64,000 bases of DNA from NCBI RefSeq assembly GCF_014191775.1, contig NZ_JACHXA010000003.1, forward strand, positions 372,001 through 436,000. Reading direction: 5' to 3'. Shown piece after piece: positions 48,078 through 55,396 of the stretch. The notes beneath the pieces are model-generated. The model made no database searches and was not told where the DNA came from. It saw only the letters and a list, made by a program, of their open reading frames with translations. The translations under genes were made by a program, and so were the position numbers. Every line of letters begins with the position of its first letter. Position 1 is the stretch's first letter. Source of the DNA: Limibacillus halophilus. Lineage in GTDB: Bacteria; Pseudomonadota; Alphaproteobacteria; Kiloniellales; CECT-8803.

Positions 48078-48177
48078 GCTGTACTCCGGTTGGACGGATA
48101 CCGGGGTCTTAACTCCCTCTTTTCGAAACCTCCCTGTCCTCTGGGCCGCCGATTAACAAAATCGACGGCCCTTTTCT
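48078..48177 (+). ncRNA. Candidate small RNA upstream of metY
   Basis: No coding frame with a product is visible here, but the plus strand shows a compact RNA-like order. A hairpin with eight-base arms (48083-48090 with 48100-48107, one G-U pair) is followed by an unpaired pyrimidine-rich stretch with CTCCCTCT at 48113 and CCTCCCTGT at 48129-48137, and then by a terminator stem (48143-48171) with a T-run. An AT-rich block lies just upstream (48020-48075), as expected for a promoter, though no clear -35 box is seen. The CTCCC motifs are complementary to Shine-Dalgarno sites, as in alphaproteobacterial trans-acting small RNAs. The start at about 48078 is an estimate. Confidence 0.6.
48143..48177 (+). 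terminator. Rho-independent terminator of the candidate small RNA
   Basis: GGGCCGCCGAT (48143-48153) pairs with ATCGACGGCCC (48161-48171) except for one C-A mismatch, with the loop TAACAAA. The stem is followed by TTTTCTT. It lies 218 bases after the bdhA stop and 210 bases before metY, so it fits an independent transcript better than bdhA. Confidence 0.82.
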
Positions 48178-48217
48178 TCGGTATTTCAATCTGTTAACTA
48201 TTTTGACACAAATGCGA

Positions 48218-48246
48218 CTTGACCAATCGCGTGTCTGCGCTTTAAC
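48218..48246 (+). promoter_or_regulatory. Probable promoter of metY
   Basis: CTTGAC (48218-48223) is followed by exactly 17 bases and TTTAAC (48241-48246). The -35 box is the alphaproteobacterial consensus; the -10 box is weaker. Transcription would begin near 48253, giving a leader of about 134 bases before metY. Confidence 0.55.
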
Positions 48247-48296
48247 GTTCCATCACCATCCCGGCAAGTGGACAGGTAGAGGCAACGAACGATGGA

Positions 48297-48330
48297 GGGC
48301 CACGATCCCAAAATGAGGATCGTCAGGCCC
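48297..48330 (+). promoter_or_regulatory. Hairpin in the metY leader
   Basis: GGGCCACGATCC (48297-48308) can pair with GGATCGT (48317-48323) and GGCCC (48326-48330) with a two-base bulge and an eight-base loop CAAAATGA. No T-run follows, so it is not a terminator. It covers the start codon of a short upstream frame and may play a part in control of metY. It does not match the SAM-II or SAM-V riboswitch sequence as far as I can see. Confidence 0.4.
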
Positions 48331-48390
48331 TTCACGCATTTCTGCCTTATGATTTTCTTCAGACCCGAGGCGGATTGGAGTCCTCCATGA
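48313..48390 (+). CDS. Possible 25-codon leader peptide ahead of metY
   Basis: The frame starts with ATG at 48313, encodes MRIVRPFTHFCLMIFFRPEA and five further residues, and ends with a TGA that overlaps the metY ATG in ATGA (48387-48390). The peptide contains Cys and Met close together (CLM). There is no obvious ribosome-binding site, and its start lies in the loop of the leader hairpin. A regulatory leader peptide for a sulfur-amino-acid gene is possible; chance is equally possible. Confidence 0.25.
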   Translation: MRIVRPFTHFCLMIFFRPEADWSPP

Positions 48391-49688
48391 CGAACCCGAA
48401 ATTCCTGAAGCCCGATACGCTGGCCCTACATGCCGGACATCAACCGGATCCCGTCACTGGCTCACGCGCGGTCCCTATCTACCAGACCACGTCCTACGTT
48501 TTCCGGAGCGGCGACCATGCCGCAGCACTCTTCAATCTGGAACAGGCGGGCCATCTCTACAGCCGTATATCGAATCCGACCGTTTCGGTTTTGGAAGAGC
48601 GCATCGCAGCCCTTGACCTGGGCGTCGGCGCCGTCGGCGCAGCCTCCGGTCACGCGGCGCTGTTTCTTGCGGTTGCGACGCTGATGGGCCAAGGCGGTCA
48701 TATCGTCTCATCGCGCTCGCTCTACGGTGGATCAGTCAATCTCTTCACGCACACCCTGCCGCGCTTTGGAATCACCACAACCTTCGTCGACCCTCGCAAG
48801 CCAGAGGCGTTCCGTGCCGCCATCCGCCCGGAAACGCGCATGATCTTCGCGGAGGTTGTGGGCAATCCTGGCTTGGAGATTCTTGATCTGCCGGCCGTTG
48901 CCGAAATCGCCCACAAAGCCAAAGTACCCCTGGTGATCGACAACACCTTTCTCACGCCGGCCCTGTTGCGCCCGGTTGAGATGGGGGCTCACCTGGTGGT
49001 TCATTCGGCCACCAAGTGGTTGGGCGGCCACGGATTGGCGATCGCCGGGCTGTTGGTTGACTCGGGGCGTTTCGATTGGGAGGGGTCGGGCAAGTTCCCT
49101 ACCATTACAGAACCCTACGAAGGCTACCATGGCATTGATTTTTCCGACGAATTCGGACCCCAAGCGTTTCTGATGCGGGCGCGCTCGGAAGGCCTGCGCG
49201 ATTTTGGGGCCAGCATGTCCCCGCAAACAGCTTTCTACATCCTGCAAGGTATCGAAACTCTCTCGATCCGTATGGAGCGGCACTTGGCGAACACCGAAAA
49301 GGTGCTGGCGTTCCTGGAGGGAAATGAGGCGGTTTCCTGGGTGTTGCACCCCAGTTTGAAGAGCCACCCCGACCACGCGCTGGCGCAGCGCCTGCTGCCG
49401 AAGGGCGCGGGCTCGATCATTTCCTTTGGCGTAAAGGGGGGCCGAGATGCCGGCGCCCGTTTCATCGAGGGATGCCAGCTTTCCTCGCACCTGGCCAATG
49501 TGGGTGATGCCAAGACCCTGGTTATTCATCCAGCAAGCACGACGCATTCTCAGCTTTCCACCGAAAACCTGCGCGAGGCCGGAGTCGGGGAAGATATGGT
49601 TCGGCTATCCGTCGGACTGGAAGATGCCGATGACATCATTGACGATTTGCGCAACGCCCTTCGCCATTCCCAGCGCGACGATCGTTAA
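48387..49688 (+). CDS. metY: O-acetylhomoserine sulfhydrylase (aminocarboxypropyltransferase)
   Basis: The 433-residue PLP enzyme of the Cys/Met metabolism family makes homocysteine from O-acetylhomoserine and sulfide. The MetY signatures are LHAGHQPDPVTGSRAVPIYQTT at the N-terminus, LYSRISNPTVSVLEERIAAL near 57-76, the PLP lysine in VVHSATKWLGGHG near 208, and the insertion TEPYEGYHGIDFSD near 240, which separates MetY from the shorter MetB and MetZ. GGAG lies six bases before the ATG at 48387. The leader has a promoter, a hairpin and a short frame. Confidence 0.93.
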   Translation: MTNPKFLKPDTLALHAGHQPDPVTGSRAVPIYQTTSYVFRSGDHAAALFNLEQAGHLYSRISNPTVSVLEERIAALDLGVGAVGAASGHAALFLAVATLMGQGGHIVSSRSLYGGSVNLFTHTLPRFGITTTFVDPRKPEAFRAAIRPETRMIFAEVVGNPGLEILDLPAVAEIAHKAKVPLVIDNTFLTPALLRPVEMGAHLVVHSATKWLGGHGLAIAGLLVDSGRFDWEGSGKFPTITEPYEGYHGIDFSDEFGPQAFLMRARSEGLRDFGASMSPQTAFYILQGIETLSIRMERHLANTEKVLAFLEGNEAVSWVLHPSLKSHPDHALAQRLLPKGAGSIISFGVKGGRDAGARFIEGCQLSSHLANVGDAKTLVIHPASTTHSQLSTENLREAGVGEDMVRLSVGLEDADDIIDDLRNALRHSQRDDR

Positions 49689-49722
49689 CACAAAACACTC
49701 TTAGTAACCTGGAAGTAAGCTC

Positions 49723-50535
49723 ATGGAACTGACCGTAGACGGCCACCGTGTTCATGCCGCCACCGGCGGGCGCCAGTTCGATCCCAACCTGCCGGCGATG
49801 ATTTTCCTGCACGGCGCAGGCATGGATCGAACAGTTTGGTCGCTGCAAAGCCGCTATTTCGCCCATCGCGGCCACGCGGTCTTGGTTCCCGATCTGGCCG
49901 GTCACGGTCAGTCGGATGGCGAGGCCAAGACAAGTATCGGTGACTGGGCGGACTGGGTATCGCAGCTTGTTACCGCGGCCGGAGTCGCCGGCGCCGTCCT
50001 GGTTGGCCATTCCATGGGATCGCTCATCGCCCTGGAGACCGCACGTCGGCATCCACAACAAGTCACCGGCCTCCTCTTGTTGGGCGTAGCGCCGCGCATG
50101 CCGGTTCACCCAGACTTGCTGGCCGCCGCTCAGGCCAACGACCGTAAGGCGGCATCACTGATTTCCGATTGGGGTTATGGACCAACCGGCCATATAGGCG
50201 GCGCCAAAATTCCCGGCCTCTACCTGGTTTGGGGCGGCGAGCGTTTGTTGGAGCAAGCGCACCCCGATAGCCTGTTCCGAGATCTGAGCGCATGCAATTC
50301 GCACAAGGTCGAATCCGATGGCATCACTTGCCCAACACTATTGGTTCTGGGTGACAAAGACCGCATGACCCCAGCAAAAGCCGGGCTCAAGCTGAGTCAA
50401 ATGATGGAACGGTCGGAAGCGATCGTCATTCCCGAAAGCGGGCACATGATAATGCTGGAAAAACCAGATGAAACACTGGCGGCCATGAAGCAATTCACGT
50501 CGCGCTTGAGCAAAGAAGGAAGACAGGCAGTTTGA
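49723..50535 (+). CDS. Alpha/beta-fold hydrolase
   Basis: The 270-residue protein has the alpha/beta hydrolase pattern: oxyanion region IFLHGAGMDRTVWSLQSRYF near 26-46, VPDLAGHGQSDGE near 53, nucleophile elbow VGHSMGSLIALE near 92 (Ser nucleophile), an Asp in LVLGDKDRMTP near 207, and the catalytic His in ESGHMIMLEKPDE near 235. The substrate is unknown. It follows metY by 34 bases and may be in its operon, which would hint at a homoserine or acyl ester substrate, but a MetX-like signature is absent. Confidence 0.88.
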   Translation: MELTVDGHRVHAATGGRQFDPNLPAMIFLHGAGMDRTVWSLQSRYFAHRGHAVLVPDLAGHGQSDGEAKTSIGDWADWVSQLVTAAGVAGAVLVGHSMGSLIALETARRHPQQVTGLLLLGVAPRMPVHPDLLAAAQANDRKAASLISDWGYGPTGHIGGAKIPGLYLVWGGERLLEQAHPDSLFRDLSACNSHKVESDGITCPTLLVLGDKDRMTPAKAGLKLSQMMERSEAIVIPESGHMIMLEKPDETLAAMKQFTSRLSKEGRQAV

Positions 50536-50625
50536 GGTTGCCTATACTTCAAACTCTTTTGCGAGTCGCCATGCATTTTCGGAATGCAGGGTCTGATTCG
50601 ATCACGCTAGCGGCTGGGGGACCGC

Positions 50626-51516
50626 ATGGATTGGGATAAGCTGCGAATATTTCACGCCGTTGCCGAGGCGGGCAGCTTCACCCATGCCGGTGATCAGCTT
50701 AACCTCAGTCAATCGGCGGTCAGCCGCCAGATCAGCGCGCTTGAGGACAGCCTCAATGTGACGCTGTTCCACAGGCATGCGCGCGGCTTGATTCTGACTG
50801 AACAGGGCGAACTGCTTTACCGTACGGCCCATGAAATTTTCGGAAAGCTTTCGATGGTCGAGGCCCAGCTTGCTGAAAGTAAGGATCGGCCGCGCGGTGC
50901 GCTCAAGATCACAACGACGGTTGCCTTTGGATCGACGTGGCTCGCGCCACGCATGCGCGAATTCATTGAGTTGTATCCGGATATTGAAACACACCTGATA
51001 TTAGCGGATCGGGAGCTTGACCTTTCGATGCGTGAAGCGGACGTCGCAATCCGGCTTTCCCCTCCCAGACAGGCAGACCTCGTGCAGCGGCACTTGCTGA
51101 CCGTCCACATCAATATCTACGCGTCGCCGCATTATCTGAAGAAAAGTTCGTCACCGGCATCCGCCAAGGATCTCGATAAACATCGACTGGTCGTTTATGG
51201 CGAGGATGCCCGCCCCCCCGTCCCGGATGTCAACTGGCTGCTGCGCATTGGCAACGACTCGGGGCAACTTCGCAAACCCGCGCTGACGGTGAACAACGTC
51301 TACGGCGTGATGCGCGCAGTGCAGGCCGGGGCCGGTCTTGGGGCCCTGCCGGAGTTCATGGCGCAGGGTTCGTCTGACCTCGTCCAAGTTCTTCCCGAGT
51401 TGACGGGACCCACCATTGACGCCTATTTCGTTTACCCTGAAGAGCTCCGCAGCTCCAAAAGAATCCAGGTTTTCAGGGACTTCCTATTACGCCACGTAAC
51501 GGCGCAGCGGTTCTAG
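50626..51516 (+). CDS. LysR-family transcriptional regulator
   Basis: The 296-residue protein has the LysR winged helix-turn-helix over residues 1-62 (WDKLRIFHAVAEAGSFTHAG and LSQSAVSRQISALE), followed by an effector-binding domain in two lobes (about 92-290). It ends with DAYFVYPEELRSSKRIQVF. The effector and target are unknown. It is 90 bases after the hydrolase gene and ends 128 bases before the structured RNA at 51645; a link to either is not proven. Confidence 0.92.
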   Translation: MDWDKLRIFHAVAEAGSFTHAGDQLNLSQSAVSRQISALEDSLNVTLFHRHARGLILTEQGELLYRTAHEIFGKLSMVEAQLAESKDRPRGALKITTTVAFGSTWLAPRMREFIELYPDIETHLILADRELDLSMREADVAIRLSPPRQADLVQRHLLTVHINIYASPHYLKKSSSPASAKDLDKHRLVVYGEDARPPVPDVNWLLRIGNDSGQLRKPALTVNNVYGVMRAVQAGAGLGALPEFMAQGSSDLVQVLPELTGPTIDAYFVYPEELRSSKRIQVFRDFLLRHVTAQRF

Positions 51517-51644
51517 AATCGGCATTTCAGGCGGGTCTGTTTAGTAGTTATATGGCATTTTCACCAAGCCATGCGCCACGTGCATGTCAATGCTGCTAAA
51601 TTTGGTGTGGTATAGCCGGCATCCATCATTATCTTGGGCTTATC

Positions 51645-51809
51645 GATGTTGCGTCGCAACATCAACCGGCTTGCCGACGTCCCCTCGTCGGCAAAGAGTT
51701 CCGGGCTCTTGGCCCGGAAGGGGTTCCTTTTTGGAATCCTACGTCTCCCAGACGTGAAGCCTCCCTGTTCAACTTGCCGGGAAATCGAAAGGTTTCCCGG
51801 CATTTTTTT
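51645..51809 (+). ncRNA. Candidate structured small RNA with six successive hairpins
   Basis: No gene product is recognisable here, but the plus strand is almost completely made of inverted repeats. In order they are 645-652/656-663 (eight-base arms GATGTTGC), 671-679/686-694 (nine-base arms, loop TCCCCT), 699-706/712-719 (eight-base arms TTCCGGGC), 722-727/733-739 (one bulge, loop TTTTT), 741-746/750-755 (ACGTCT, loop CCC) and the terminator 775-784/793-802 (all numbers plus 51000). Between the last two hairpins is unpaired GAAGCCTCCCTGTTC (51756-51770). The CCCC and CCTCCC stretches in loops and in the linker are complementary to Shine-Dalgarno sites, the layout of trans-acting alphaproteobacterial small RNAs. 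A 63-codon frame across it has no coding signs. The 5' end is estimated. Confidence 0.75.
51775..51809 (+). terminator. Rho-independent terminator of the structured RNA
   Basis: TGCCGGGAAA (51775-51784) and TTTCCCGGCA (51793-51802) pair perfectly over ten bases with loop TCGAAAGG, followed by seven T residues. It is the strongest terminator in the window and has no gene directly before it, since the LysR stop is 258 bases upstream. Confidence 0.93.
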
Positions 51810-51893
51810 CGGTGAGGTTGGCTGAGACTGCAAAAGTGGCGGGACGCCAGCACAAGAATATGGCATAGATGTGCGACGAGAATGGAGTGACAG

Positions 51894-52214
51894 ATGAGCC
51901 GATTTGATCCAGACGGTCTTAAAGACGCCGCAACGCTTACCCCCGAAAAGCGCCTTTGGTGCGCAGTGCTGTTCCGTATTTTCCAGGACGCCTGCCGCAA
52001 ATTGCCGGAGAGTGCCGACAATGCGGTGAAGATCGAATGTGATCAGGCGCGTTCATGGTTGCTGAGCGGACAGGACATGCGGATCGTTTGCGAACTCGCT
52101 GGTTTCGACCCCGATGCCGTTCGTGAATCGGCGAGGCGGATGGAACAGGCCGGATGGCCCGTCATTAAGCTCGACGTCAGCGAAAAGACCGAGGCAGCAC
52201 CACTGGCCGCCTGA
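51894..52214 (+). CDS. Conserved hypothetical protein, 106 residues
   Basis: The protein has a pattern LTPEKRLWCAVLFRIFQDAC near 15-34 and ARSWLLSGQDMRIVCELAGFDP near 52-73, followed by VRESARRMEQAGWP. I recall similar short helical proteins in other Alphaproteobacteria, but I cannot name a family; the second half could be a helix-turn-helix. GGAG lies seven bases before the ATG. The gene starts 85 bases after the terminator of the structured RNA, and so may be separately transcribed or controlled by it. Confidence 0.7.
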   Translation: MSRFDPDGLKDAATLTPEKRLWCAVLFRIFQDACRKLPESADNAVKIECDQARSWLLSGQDMRIVCELAGFDPDAVRESARRMEQAGWPVIKLDVSEKTEAAPLAA

Positions 52215-52271
52215 TGTGCAGCGATGTCATGTAAGAACGGAGCCGCGTCATCTCGGCTCCTTCTGTTCCCG

Positions 52272-52562
52272 CTATACGCCGTCAACCAATGCCAAGGAGC
52301 AAACCGATGCTCCCTGGCGTAATGCCTTCACCGGCGCATAGTCCGGCGAATGATAGAAAGTTCGCGCCTGCTCCATTGAGGGAAACTCGATAACTACCAG
52401 CCGTGTCGGCTTCCAAAGGTCTCCTTCGAACACCTCCAGTTCACCGCCCCGTACTTTATAGATTCCGCCGTACTTCTCGACTAACGGTTTTGCCTGCGCC
52501 TTGTAATTTTCATAGGCTTCCGGGTCGGTAATCTTGGTATCGACAATCAGATAGGCTGGCAT
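52272..52562 (-). CDS. DUF1330 protein
   Basis: The 96-residue protein is a ferredoxin-fold dimeric alpha-beta barrel of the DUF1330 family: AYLIVDTKITDPEAYENYKA at the N-terminus, VEKYGGIYKVRGGELEVFEG near 28-47, and VVIEFPSMEQARTFYHSPDY near 56-75. No reaction is known. Its last residues are LALVDGV at the stop, as in the family. Confidence 0.9.
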   Translation of the reverse strand: MPAYLIVDTKITDPEAYENYKAQAKPLVEKYGGIYKVRGGELEVFEGDLWKPTRLVVIEFPSMEQARTFYHSPDYAPVKALRQGASVCSLALVDGV

Positions 52563-52617
52563 ATCCAGTCTGCTCCCATTTCCTTGCTGTCCGGAGAGTT
52601 CATTCCGCTGCCGTAAT

Positions 52618-53355
52618 TTATTCCTCAGGTTGGCAGGGCCAGGTGGTCGGGCGAACCATGCCCGCTGGCAGGACCGTTTGGTCGTCCCCGCAAGAGCGCC
52701 CGAGATTCTCCGCCGTCAAGCCTTGGGTCTTGGAAAGGTCAACGCCCTCAAGATGCACGAGCATCATGATCGCTTGCGAAAAATCGGCACCCGATAAGGA
52801 CGCTCCACGGAGATCCGTGCGCACCAGCAATGCGCTGCGGAACTTTGCATCATCGAGAGTCGCCTGCGTCAACAGGGTCCGGCTCATCTCAGCTTTGGTG
52901 AGGTCGGCACCACGCAAATCGGCGCCTGTAAAATCGGCCCGCGCCAAATCGGCTTTATGGAGGTTTGCTCCCGGCAGATGCGCTTCCTTGAAATTCGCGC
53001 GCCCGGCATAGGCTCGCTCTAGATTGGCGCCTGTCAGCTCCGCCTCGGCCAGCCGAGTCCGCGACAGATCTGCCGAAATCAAGATTGCGCCTTTTAACTG
53101 CGCACTCTTGAGGTCGCTGCTGCTCAAATCCGCGCGCTCGAAGTTTCCGTTGTCGAGTTCACTACCCACCAAACGCAAGCGGGTTTTCGAGCAGGCGGTC
53201 CAATCGACGCCAGGCCTTGGGGAGTCGCTACAGCCGGCGAAGGGTTTGACTTGCATGACAAAAGGCGCAGCGGCAACCAACAAGGCGCCCAACAGGACCC
53301 TGGTCACCAATCTTCCGTTCGTCTGTCGCTTTTGCCTAATTCCTAGCGGACCCAT
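52618..53355 (-). CDS. Exported pentapeptide-repeat protein
   Basis: The 245-residue protein begins with a basic segment and a hydrophobic helix (RVLLGALLVAAAPFVMQV, about 18-36), which acts as a signal or anchor, then has about 26 pentapeptide repeats of the A(D/N)Lxx kind from about 60 to 205 (for example ADLSSSDLKSAQLKGA and ADFTGADLRGADLTKA). Such repeats form a right-handed quadrilateral helix. Cysteine pairs occur at both ends (FAGCSDSPRPGVDWTAC and RSCGDDQTV...WPC), perhaps forming disulfides. The role is unknown. It starts ten bases after the msrP stop and is probably in its operon. Confidence 0.88.
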   Translation of the reverse strand: MGPLGIRQKRQTNGRLVTRVLLGALLVAAAPFVMQVKPFAGCSDSPRPGVDWTACSKTRLRLVGSELDNGNFERADLSSSDLKSAQLKGAILISADLSRTRLAEAELTGANLERAYAGRANFKEAHLPGANLHKADLARADFTGADLRGADLTKAEMSRTLLTQATLDDAKFRSALLVRTDLRGASLSGADFSQAIMMLVHLEGVDLSKTQGLTAENLGRSCGDDQTVLPAGMVRPTTWPCQPEE

Positions 53356-53365
53356 TCACTTCCCT

Positions 53366-54358
53366 TCACATAAAGAGTTTCTCACCTTCAAGGCCATCAT
53401 AGAGTTCTGCAACATACTCGCCATAGCCATTGTAAAGCTGTGTCGGCACGCGTTCATCCAAACCTAACACGCGCTCGGTGGCTTGGCTCCAACGCGGGTG
53501 AGGAACTTCCGGATTGACGTTGGCCCAAAAGCCATACTCGCTGGCCTGGATATTCTCCCAGAAACTAAAGGGTCGTTTGTCGGTGAACTCAAACTGCACG
53601 ATTCCTTTGGTCGATTTGAAGCCGTACTTCCAGGGCACCGCCAGGCGCAAGGGGGCTCCATTCTGTTTAGGCATGGGCTTCCCATAAATTCCGGTTGCAA
53701 TGAAGGCCAGATCGTTCGTCGCTTCGGCGATCGTGAGCCCTTCTACATAGGGCCAGGGATACCACGCCGCCTTCTGACCAATAGCAACCTCGGGATTTGA
53801 AAAGGACACCATTTTCACATATTTGGCGCTAGACAGAGGCCGCGCAAGGTCAACCAAGGCTCGTAGCGGGAAGCCGCTCCAGGGCACAACCATCGACCAA
53901 GCTTCGACACAACGATGGCGATAAACCCGCTCTTCAAGCGGCATCTTGGCCAGCAGGTCATCTATATCAATTTCGAAGGGCTGCTCAACCATCCCATCGA
54001 TCCGAACCGTCCAGGGTCTGATTGGCAGATCCTGGGCGCGCTGCCAGATATTCTTTGAAGATCCGAACTCGTAGTAGTTGTTGTAGGTCGTGGCCAGCCG
54101 CTCATCGGTCAAGGGTCGCTCTGCCTTGTAGGTCGTATTCCGCTCAACCGGATACAGCTTGGCGCTTGGATCGTCCGTTGTCTCGGCGCTGGCTGTCTTG
54201 ATGTCCTGCTCCTCGCAACCCGCCAGCAAAGCACCGGCCGACATCAGAATCGGGCCGGCCGCCAGCCCTGCGACGAACCTGCGTCGCTGATGAAAGAGGC
54301 GTTCCGGCGTCACAGCGGACTCGGGCAGGGCCCAACCGCGTCGTTTGATAATCGGCAT
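53366..54358 (-). CDS. msrP: Protein-methionine-sulfoxide reductase catalytic subunit MsrP
   Basis: The 330-residue molybdopterin enzyme reduces methionine sulfoxide in periplasmic proteins. The molybdenum-ligating cysteine lies in YRHRCVEAWSMVVPWSGFPL near 148. Family blocks include NNYYEFGSSKNIW near 92 and PWKYGFKSTKGIV near 245. The N-terminus has a twin-arginine motif (HQRRRFVAG, about 23-31) and then LLAGC with C48, a lipobox, so it may be a Tat-exported lipoprotein. The usual membrane partner MsrQ is not seen on either side. It is followed by the pentapeptide-repeat gene. Confidence 0.92.
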   Translation of the reverse strand: MPIIKRRGWALPESAVTPERLFHQRRRFVAGLAAGPILMSAGALLAGCEEQDIKTASAETTDDPSAKLYPVERNTTYKAERPLTDERLATTYNNYYEFGSSKNIWQRAQDLPIRPWTVRIDGMVEQPFEIDIDDLLAKMPLEERVYRHRCVEAWSMVVPWSGFPLRALVDLARPLSSAKYVKMVSFSNPEVAIGQKAAWYPWPYVEGLTIAEATNDLAFIATGIYGKPMPKQNGAPLRLAVPWKYGFKSTKGIVQFEFTDKRPFSFWENIQASEYGFWANVNPEVPHPRWSQATERVLGLDERVPTQLYNGYGEYVAELYDGLEGEKLFM

Positions 54359-54512
54359 TTAACCGTTCCTCCTGGTGATTCCTAACCATGAATCATTGTC
54401 TGCCAGGACAAGAATACAACTACTACATAGATTACATTTGGTCACAAGAACGCGACCATACAATGATCAGCGCGAGACGCTGAACGTTCAGGCGAACCGC
54501 TTTCCCGCTGAA

Positions 54513-55301
54513 TCACTCAAAAGCGAGGGTTACCTCACCCAAGGGACCAAAGTCCGCCCGGCAACCTTGCCCAGCTTCGAGCAAGGCAAACTTTGCGGTA
54601 ACCAGACCCGTGGTTACCGTCTCCCCTGCCTGTAATCCACGCCCACGCCGTGTTAGATCGTTAGCCAACCATGTGAGCGCCCTGAGCGGATGGCCGAGGA
54701 CAGCCTCCCCGCGACCGCTGCTGAAGGCCTCTCCATCGACGGTTAATCGCACCTCTAGATTTGCTAGGTCGAGATGGCGCCAATCCTCCGTTCCCAGCCC
54801 CAAGACGAATGCACCATGTACGGCGTTGTCCGCCGCCAGCGAAGGTGCGCCACGTTTTGTCCAGTCCCTACCGAAGCTGCTGCTGACGATCTCGAAAGCC
54901 GGATGCAAGCTTGCGACGGCTTGGCTAACCTCGTCGCTGCTGTAGTCGGCGCCTCGGGGCGGCAGGTCCTCCGCGAGAATGAACGCAAACTCCGGCTCTA
55001 TAAGGCGGAACAAAAACCTGTCCGCCGGTAGATGGGCCGGACTGTCATGATAGGCTTCTTCCAACAGGCGACCGAAGAATGGGCCATCCACCCCAAGCAG
55101 CGTCTGCGCGACGGCTGAAGTCGCTGCGATCTTGTAACCGCAGGCCTTTGCGTTTTGCACGGCCAACAGCACATCCTGCACCACATAGCCCTCGGCCAGG
55201 TCAGCGGGTCGGATATCCGCCGGGAGCTCCGCCAAGGGCTGACGGTCGCGCCGTGCGCCCGTCAACATTTCAACACAGCGCTGGATCGCCGCCTGCTGCA
55301 T
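54513..55301 (-). CDS. 2-keto-4-pentenoate hydratase (MhpD-like, FAH superfamily)
   Basis: The 262-residue protein has the hydratase fold of the fumarylacetoacetate hydrolase superfamily: DIRPADLAEGYVVQDVL near 29, GYKIAATSAVAQTLLGVDGPF near 55-75 and the metal-binding FLFRLIEPEFAFILAEDLP near 97-115, with RALTWLANDL near 205. Members hydrate 2-hydroxypenta-2,4-dienoate in aromatic meta-cleavage or related keto acids. No other degradation genes are adjacent. It is separated from the EF-G-like gene by 95 bases with nothing visible. Confidence 0.87.
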   Translation of the reverse strand: MQQAAIQRCVEMLTGARRDRQPLAELPADIRPADLAEGYVVQDVLLAVQNAKACGYKIAATSAVAQTLLGVDGPFFGRLLEEAYHDSPAHLPADRFLFRLIEPEFAFILAEDLPPRGADYSSDEVSQAVASLHPAFEIVSSSFGRDWTKRGAPSLAADNAVHGAFVLGLGTEDWRHLDLANLEVRLTVDGEAFSSGRGEAVLGHPLRALTWLANDLTRRGRGLQAGETVTTGLVTAKFALLEAGQGCRADFGPLGEVTLAFE

Positions 55302-55396
55302 GCCGCCAGTCCTCTTTATCTAGCCAGCACCGATCAGGTGCTTGATGTTCCTGCGCCAGTTAACCCGCTTTAAGGCGTCTTGCCTACCGATCTTGC

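Noticed and set aside
48253-48386. SAM-II or SAM-V riboswitch before metY
   Set aside because: The expected pseudoknot sequence elements are not seen; only a simple hairpin is present.
48732-49547. A 271-codon open frame antisense to metY
   Set aside because: It is a shadow of metY, with a biased composition and no domain.
51699-51727. TTGGCCCGGAAGG-like sequence considered as an SRP RNA core
   Set aside because: The conserved GCAGCC tail and the long single hairpin of the SRP RNA are missing, and the stretch belongs to a short independent hairpin.
51634-51825. A 63-codon frame across the structured RNA
   Set aside because: It has no ribosome-binding site and no recognisable domain, and its codons run through perfect hairpins and the terminator, so an RNA gene explains the sequence better.
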